Shown here piece by piece: positions 1 through 5,100 of a stretch of 6,686 bases of DNA. This stretch comes from Lachnospiraceae bacterium (GTDB lineage: Bacteria; Bacillota_A; Clostridia; Lachnospirales; Lachnospiraceae): contig JAFXWR010000104.1 in assembly GCA_017542725.1 (NCBI GenBank), positions 1-6,686 of the forward strand, given 5' to 3'. The position numbers and the translations under genes are program-made. The notes beneath the pieces are model-generated. The model was not told the origin of the DNA. It worked only from the letters and a program-made list of their open reading frames with translations, and did not search any database. Position 1 is the first letter of the stretch; each line of letters opens with the position of its first letter.

Positions 1-407
1 AAGAGTTAATGAAGTATTTTAAGGATAATGGGTATAAGATTGTTGACTATGGAACAAATAGTGAAGATTCTTGTGATTATCCTGATTATGCTTATGCGGC
101 ATGCGAAAAGATAATTAATAAAGAAGCTACACTTGGAGTTTTAATTTGTGGAACTGGCATAGGCATGAGCATAGCAGCAAATAAAGTGAAAGGCATAAGG
201 GCTTGTGCTTGTTCTGAAAGCTACTCTGCAAGACTTTGTAGAGAACATAACGATGCAAATGTGGTGTGCTTTGGGGAACGAGTTATAGGAATAGAAACTG
301 CTAAAGAAATAGTAAAAAGTTTTTTGGGCGCAGAATACCAGGGAGCTCATCACGTAAATCGCGTAAAAAAAATTATGGACATAGAAGAAGGCATCTATAA
401 AAGATGA
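1..407 (+). CDS. rpiB: Ribose-5-phosphate isomerase B, 5' end cut by window edge
   Basis: RpiB interconverts ribose 5-phosphate and ribulose 5-phosphate in the cytoplasmic non-oxidative pentose phosphate pathway. The frame is open from base 3, and Glu-Leu precede the first ATG at 9. That ATG therefore aligns inside the family N-terminus and is not the start. By alignment from memory with E. coli RpiB, about 17 residues are missing, including the Asp-His pair near residues 9-10. Counting from the ATG at 9, the catalytic-type Cys is at 47 in ICGTGIG, followed by SIAANK, and the conserved His is at 80 in EHNDAN. The Cys argues for RpiB over the related LacA/LacB subunits, though sugar specificity (ribose or allose) cannot be read. 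The C-terminal phosphate-binding segment reads GAHHVNRV where the family usually has GGRHxxRV, so one Arg appears to be His (residue 114). The stop overlaps the tilS start by 4 bp (ATGA). Family identity is certain; exact substrate is inferred. Confidence 0.93.
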   Translation, partial: ELMKYFKDNGYKIVDYGTNSEDSCDYPDYAYAACEKIINKEATLGVLICGTGIGMSIAANKVKGIRACACSESYSARLCREHNDANVVCFGERVIGIETAKEIVKSFLGAEYQGAHHVNRVKKIMDIEEGIYKR

Positions 408-1450
408 TTTATAGAGAGAAAATATTAGAATCAATAGTCAATAACTTCTTTGATACAGGAATTATAAAAGACAGAGATGTTTTACTTGTGGCTATTAGTG
501 GTGGTATGGATTCTATGTGTCTTATGGATGCATTTTATAAACTTCAGTCAGAAGTTAATTATAAACTTATGGCAATACATGTGCACCACGGCATAAGAGG
601 TAAAGAGGCTGATAGAGATTTGGAGTTTGTGAAAGAATACTGCAATTCAATGGACATAAAGCTTATAGAAGAGAAAGTTGATGCAGTTAAGTATGCTAAG
701 AAAAATAATCTTACTATAGAAGAAGCTGCAAGAATACTTAGATATGATGCGTTTGAGAAAAATTGGAAAAAGTTATCTTCGAAAAATTCAAGGGGCAATG
801 TATATATTCTTGTAGCTCATCATGAGAAAGATCAGGCTGAGACAGTTATACACAATATGTTACGAGGAACGGGAATCAAAGGACTTGTTGGTATGAAAAT
901 GCAAAATGGAAACATTTTGAGACCACTCCTCAATATAAAAAAATCAGAAATTGAAAAATATATAAATACATATGATGTGCCATATGTAAATGATTCTACA
1001 AATGATGATACAAAATACACTAGAAATTTTATAAGAAAAGAAATACTGGACAAATTTGATGAGATAAATAGTGCAGCAATTACCCACATAGCTGAATTAT
1101 CAAAGCAGGCAAAAGAGATAAATGATTTTATTGAACTAGAGAGTAAAAAGGCATATAAAAAAGTTTTTATAAAAGAAGATGACAATAGTATAGTGCTAAG
1201 CCTATCAAAATTTAGACTTAAAGATCGAATTATAAAAGTGGGAATCATAAGAGAAGTCTTTGATAGTCTTGTAAGCACATTAAAAGATATTACTAAGATA
1301 AATATTGATGACATAATTGAGTTAAGCGATAAAGATAAAGGTGGACATCTTGATCTACCTTACAACTTGACAGTAGATAAAAAGCAAAATGCACTCACAT
1401 TTACCAAGCATAAAAAAAATGTGAGTATGAGTAGGAGGAAAAAGAAATGA
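404..1450 (+). CDS. tilS: tRNA(Ile)-lysidine synthetase
   Basis: TilS attaches lysine to C34 of tRNA-Ile(CAU) using ATP. This makes lysidine, so the tRNA reads AUA and is charged with isoleucine. The 348-residue protein shows the N-type ATP pyrophosphatase fold: P-loop SGGMDS at 32-37, HVHHGIRG at 59-66, LRYDAF at 112-117, AHHEKDQAET at 138-147, RPL at 173-175, DSTN at 197-200 and RNFIR at 207-211. Together these are diagnostic of TilS. After about residue 215 the sequence is a Lys/Glu/Ile-rich helical tail. Many bacterial TilS proteins are longer (over 400 residues) with an extra C-terminal domain, which appears reduced or absent here. The start at 404 overlaps the rpiB stop. A weak purine-rich AAGAAGG lies about 12 bases upstream, so translational coupling is likely. 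The 3' end overlaps hpt by 4 bp and contains the hpt ribosome binding site. Confidence 0.96.
   Translation: MIYREKILESIVNNFFDTGIIKDRDVLLVAISGGMDSMCLMDAFYKLQSEVNYKLMAIHVHHGIRGKEADRDLEFVKEYCNSMDIKLIEEKVDAVKYAKKNNLTIEEAARILRYDAFEKNWKKLSSKNSRGNVYILVAHHEKDQAETVIHNMLRGTGIKGLVGMKMQNGNILRPLLNIKKSEIEKYINTYDVPYVNDSTNDDTKYTRNFIRKEILDKFDEINSAAITHIAELSKQAKEINDFIELESKKAYKKVFIKEDDNSIVLSLSKFRLKDRIIKVGIIREVFDSLVSTLKDITKINIDDIIELSDKDKGGHLDLPYNLTVDKKQNALTFTKHKKNVSMSRRKKK
1433..1438 (+). promoter_or_regulatory. Ribosome binding site of hpt, inside the tilS end
   Basis: A perfect AGGAGG lies 8 bases before the hpt ATG at 1447 and is read as two Arg codons near the end of tilS. It fixes the hpt start and should let ribosomes initiate on hpt both by coupling and directly. 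Confidence 0.9.
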
Positions 1451-1977
1451 GTAGAAGAATTGACCCACTTATCACAGAAGAGCAAATTAAAGTAAGAGTA
1501 AAAGAGCTTGGAAAACAAATTTCTGATGACTACAGGGGAAAAGATCTTTTGCTTGTAGGAATTTTGAAAGGTAGCATACCATTTCTTTGTTCTCTTATGT
1601 GGGAGATAGATAATGAGAAACTTGCAATGGATTTTATGGATGTGTCAAGTTATGGAAGTGAGACAGAGTCAAGTGGAGATGTAAAAATACTTAAAGACGT
1701 TGATTCATCAATCAAGGGTAAGAATGTGTTGATAGTTGAAGATATAGTAGACACAGGAAGGACTATGCAGAAACTTTTAGGAATGTTAAAGACAAGAGAA
1801 CCTGCAAGCTTAAAGATATGCACACTGCTTGATAAGCCATCAAGAAGAGTGTGTGAGGTGAAAGTAGATTATGTCGGATTTGAAATTGAAAACAAATTTG
1901 TAGCTGGCTTTGGACTTGATGATGATCAATATATGAGACAGCTTAAGTATGTTGGCGAAGTAATATTTGACAAATAG
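1447..1977 (+). CDS. hpt: Hypoxanthine phosphoribosyltransferase
   Basis: Hpt transfers phosphoribose from PRPP to hypoxanthine (often also guanine) to give IMP or GMP in cytoplasmic purine salvage. The 176-residue length is normal for the family. Visible motifs are the KG pair at 41-42 in the ILKGSIPF loop, the SSYGSETESSG flexible-loop region at 67-77, and the PRPP-binding VEDIVDTGRT at 97-106 with its acidic pair. Further on are the LLDKPSRR segment at 127-134 and the terminal YVGFEIENKFVAGFGLD at 142-158. These are typical of bacterial type I Hpt and not of xanthine or adenine enzymes. The ATG at 1447 is supported by AGGAGG 8 bases upstream and the ATGA overlap with tilS. In many Bacillota ftsH follows tilS-hpt; here a secreted protein gene follows after 47 bp. 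The bacterial name hpt is used; hprT is a synonym. Confidence 0.96.
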   Translation: MSRRIDPLITEEQIKVRVKELGKQISDDYRGKDLLLVGILKGSIPFLCSLMWEIDNEKLAMDFMDVSSYGSETESSGDVKILKDVDSSIKGKNVLIVEDIVDTGRTMQKLLGMLKTREPASLKICTLLDKPSRRVCEVKVDYVGFEIENKFVAGFGLDDDQYMRQLKYVGEVIFDK

Positions 1978-1995
1978 TTGGTTGTAATTAGTTAT
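1967..1995 (+). promoter_or_regulatory. Weak candidate promoter before the surface protein gene
   Basis: A perfect TTGACA sits at 1967-1972, overlapping the last Phe-Asp-Lys codons of hpt. Seventeen bases further, AGTTAT at 1990-1995 matches only 3 of 6 bases of the -10 consensus. TGTAAT at 1983-1988 matches better but is too close to the -35. Because the hexamer is also ordinary coding sequence it may be chance. If it is not a promoter, the downstream gene would be transcribed from the housekeeping operon. Confidence 0.2.
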
Positions 1996-2011
1996 ATCAA
2001 ACCTTGTAAAA

Positions 2012-2017
2012 AAGGAG
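2012..2017 (+). promoter_or_regulatory. Ribosome binding site deciding the surface protein start
   Basis: AAGGAG is followed by two in-frame ATG codons at 2019 and 2025. The first is only 1 base away, too close for initiation. The second is 7 bases away, so 2025 is chosen. Confidence 0.85.
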
Positions 2018-2024
2018 AATGAAA

Positions 2025-2108
2025 ATGAAATTTGCATTTAAGAAAATTGTAGCAGTATTATTATGTATGACAATGGTGTTCACAAGCACTTTGCCACACT
2101 TTGCTAGT
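2025..2108 (+). other. Signal peptide coding segment
   Basis: Lys at 2, 6 and 7 precede a hydrophobic core, IVAVLLCMTMVFTSTL, and a Phe-Ala-Ser at 26-28 that fits a type I signal peptidase site. Cys14 lies inside the core with no lipobox around a cleavage point, so a lipoprotein is unlikely. The exact cleavage site is inferred. Confidence 0.85.
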
Positions 2109-5100
2109 GTTGATTTAATTAATAAGGAGGAGACTTCTGAGACTTATGAAGAGTCAAGCGAGCCTGCAGAGCCAAGCGAATCTGTAGAGTCAAGTGAATC
2201 TGTAGAATCAAGCGAATCTGTAGGGGCGAGCACTGCGAGCCCTGAAGAAGAACTAGAGTCTGATGAAGTAGAATCAAGTGAGTCTGAAGAATCAAATGAA
2301 TCTGCAGAATCAAGCGAATCTGCAGAGCCAAGCGAATCTGCAGAGCCAAGCGAATCTGTAGGGGCGAGCACTGCGAGCCCTGAAGAAGAACCAGAGTCTG
2401 ATGAAGTAGAATCAAGTGAGTCTGTAGAATCAAATGAACCTGTAGAATCAAGCGAGCCTGCAGAATCAAGCGAGTCTGTAGGGGCGAGCACTGCGAGCCC
2501 AATTATCGAAGAAGAAAAAGTTGCGACAGAGAGTAATACTGTAAAAGAGGAAACTTATGATGAGATAGATATAGCTACAAATAGTGAAGCTCTTAAACTT
2601 GATTTAGATTCATTAGATAATATAGCAACAAATAGCGAACTTTCATCTTCTAATGAAGAGGAAATAATAAATTATGGTTATGAACCATTAGATTTTGAAA
2701 TACCTGCTTCAAAAGGATTATCTAAAAATAGATTTGAAGGACTTTTGGGAGCATCTCCAATACCTAAAAGTTATGATCCGAGAGGAATGGAAATTCGTGA
2801 CGGATTTCCAATCTTGCCACCTGTAAGAGATCAAAATCCTTATGGAACTTGTTGGGCATTCTCAACCATAGGTATGTTTGAGACATATTTGAGACTTCAT
2901 GGTATGGTTGACAATGAAGAAGACTCAAACTTAAGTGAGGCAGCACTCACATATTTTACTCAGTATGGTTTGCTTGAAAAAGAAGTGACAAAAGATGGTT
3001 CAGCCAATTTAGATAAACCCGGAATAGAAGGTTTTGATTACACTTACATAACTGATAGAAAAAAACTTGGTATTCTTGGTGGAAATCAGTCAAGAGGGTT
3101 GCTTATTATGTCAGCATTTCTTGGTGCAACTATAGAAGATGAAAATTCTAAATATGGTCGTGCTACAGCTATATTTGATGAAGATGGTACTGGACTTGAT
3201 GGTAGCTATGCTTTTAACAAAAATGACTTTGCACTTAAAAATGGTATTTTCTTAAATGCAACAAATAGAGATATGGTTAAGCAGGCAATCATGGATAATG
3301 GCTCTGTGGGTATAGCATATCATGCTGGTACATCACAACCAGGTGAAACAGGAGGAGATGCAAAGTTTTCTCGTGAGCATGAAGGCCAATGGTACTATTA
3401 TACAGGAAATGGGGCACTTGATTTAAATCATGCTATACTTATAGTTGGATGGAATGATGATATTCCAAATGATTGGTTTGAATGTATGGGAAAACATCCT
3501 GCAAATGGTGGTGGATGGTTATGTAGAAATAGCTGGGGACCTACAACATCTTGTACAGTTGGTGGCTATTTTTGGATGTCTTATGAAGAACCTACATTGT
3601 CTGATGGTATGTTTACTGTAGAGGCAATGAGTGCAAATACATATAAGTATAATTATCATTATGATACAACTGCTTCAACTAGAGCGAGAAGAGCAAACAT
3701 CACTAATCATCCAGTATATTATTCAAATTTATTTAAAGTTAGTAATGATGAAGATCAAGTGTTGGAAGCAGTAAGTGTAGCATTTGATAGTGCAGATGTT
3801 GAATTTGACATAATGGTCTATACGAATGATGAACAAATGAAAAATCCTGAAGACGGAGAGCATAAACTTACTCAATCTTGCTCAAAACAAGCGGCTGGTA
3901 TCTATACTATTGAATTAAATAAAAAGATTGGATTGCCAAAGGGAACATATTTTTCAGTAATTTTTAAAGCTAAAGATACTTCTACAGTAATAGATGGAAT
4001 CAAATATATGTATATTTTTAGTGACGAAAATTATACTGGCGGTAGTTACACTAATGTAAATGCAGCTAGTGCTGGACAGAGTTTTTATAAAAGTAATAAT
4101 GGTAGTCCAGAATTGTGGGACGATATAAATAGTAGCGATCATCCAACGTGGCCTGCAGGCTATGATCAAAATAATTCAGACGGCAATGGTCATGGAAATA
4201 ACTATAGAATTAAAGCACTTACCAACCCAGCAAAGCCATACACATTGTCATATGGTTGGTATGATGATGATGATACAGCAGCAGGTATGAGTGCAAATGA
4301 TATAACAAAGATTACATTAGCAAAAGGAGATGCTCCTACAGGAACTGATGCAAATTGGGATATAGCTGATAGTAATGGTTTAGTTGGATATAGAAAGGGA
4401 ACAGAAGTTATAATTTATGCACCAGAAAACGGCTCTTTTGTTGCAGCAGAAGATAGTAGCTTCTTATTTTCTGGAAAAAAAGAAGAAGGTGGAGAGTATG
4501 TTATAGATTGGGATAAGGCATTCACTCAGTGTAAGAGCATAGTAAATCTCAATTTCCTTGATACAAGCAATGTGACAAATATGTCAAGTATGTTTGAAGG
4601 ACTTGGATATAACAATATGTGTGGTGAAGATGGTTTGGTTGCCAATCCTGAAGTAAGCATAATAGATGTATCAAGTTTTGATACTTCAAAAGTTACAAAT
4701 ATGGCTCGTATGTTTGAGTTAAGTGCTGTTAAGAATATAAATGTAAGTAACTTTGATACTTCAAAAGTAACTAATATGTTTGCAATGTTTTCGCAAGCAA
4801 ATTTAATTGAGAACCTTGACTTGAGAAATTGGAATGTAAGCAGTGTTACTAATGCTGACACAATGTTTGGATATAGTTTATCTATAAAAGAAATTGATTT
4901 AACTGGACTTGCATTTACAAATGCTAAGTTTTTAGATAATTTATTTAGCAATTGTCCTGAACTTAAAAAGATTATAGTTTCTAGCGCATTTACTATTGGT
5001 TCGGCTACAACTGAAAATATGTTTGAAGAATGCCCTAAATTAAGAGGTGGAATGGGCACAAGATATGTAGATAAATTAGTTACAGATGGAACTTATGCCC

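Larger units (their letters stand above)
2151..2501 (+). repeat. Ser/Glu-rich nested repeats: 13 units of 18 bp in three blocks
   Basis: The region splits exactly into 18-bp units with consensus Glu-Ser-Ser-Glu-Ser-Val/Ala, with Pro or Asn at some Ser positions and one Glu at the last. Block 1 is 2151-2222 (4 units), block 2 is 2271-2360 (5 units) and block 3 is 2409-2480 (4 units). Blocks are separated by 48-bp spacers at 2223-2270 and 2361-2408, which encode GASTASPEEE then L or P then ESDEV and differ at one base. A third spacer starts at 2481 but diverges after GASTASP. Units 2322-2339 and 2340-2357 are identical tandem copies. All units are multiples of three, so copy changes would alter length and not frame. 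The product is a polyanionic, probably extended and disordered stalk between signal peptide and protease. A role as spacer, glycosylation target or cation binder is possible but not shown. Confidence 0.95.

Noticed and set aside
9..11. ATG at 9 as the rpiB start
   Set aside because: The frame continues upstream to the window edge and this Met aligns to about residue 20 of the family, after the conserved Asp-His.
832..1314. Antisense open frame inside tilS (and shorter ones at 141-434, 559-798, 1840-2037)
   Set aside because: They lie opposite strongly conserved rpiB, tilS and hpt coding sequence and give low-complexity Phe/Ser/Ile-rich products.
1978..2006. Possible terminator hairpin between hpt and the surface gene
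   Set aside because: Only a 4-bp GGTT/AACC pairing around a long AT loop, with no T-run after it.
2019..2024. Alternative start ATG at 2019 for the surface protein
   Set aside because: Only one base separates it from AAGGAG. The in-frame ATG at 2025 has a 7-base spacing and gives the same signal peptide.
2119..2502. Long antisense open frames over the Ser/Glu repeats (also 2144-2491)
   Set aside because: They are by-products of the stop-free 18-bp repeat. The products are simple Leu/Gln or Ser/Asp repeats, with no ribosome binding site support, lying opposite a clear coding frame.
4526..5059. Antisense open frame over the DUF285 region (others at 2764-2946, 3954-4169, 5633-5857)
   Set aside because: The repeat structure on the plus strand explains the absence of stops; no recognisable domain or start signal is present.
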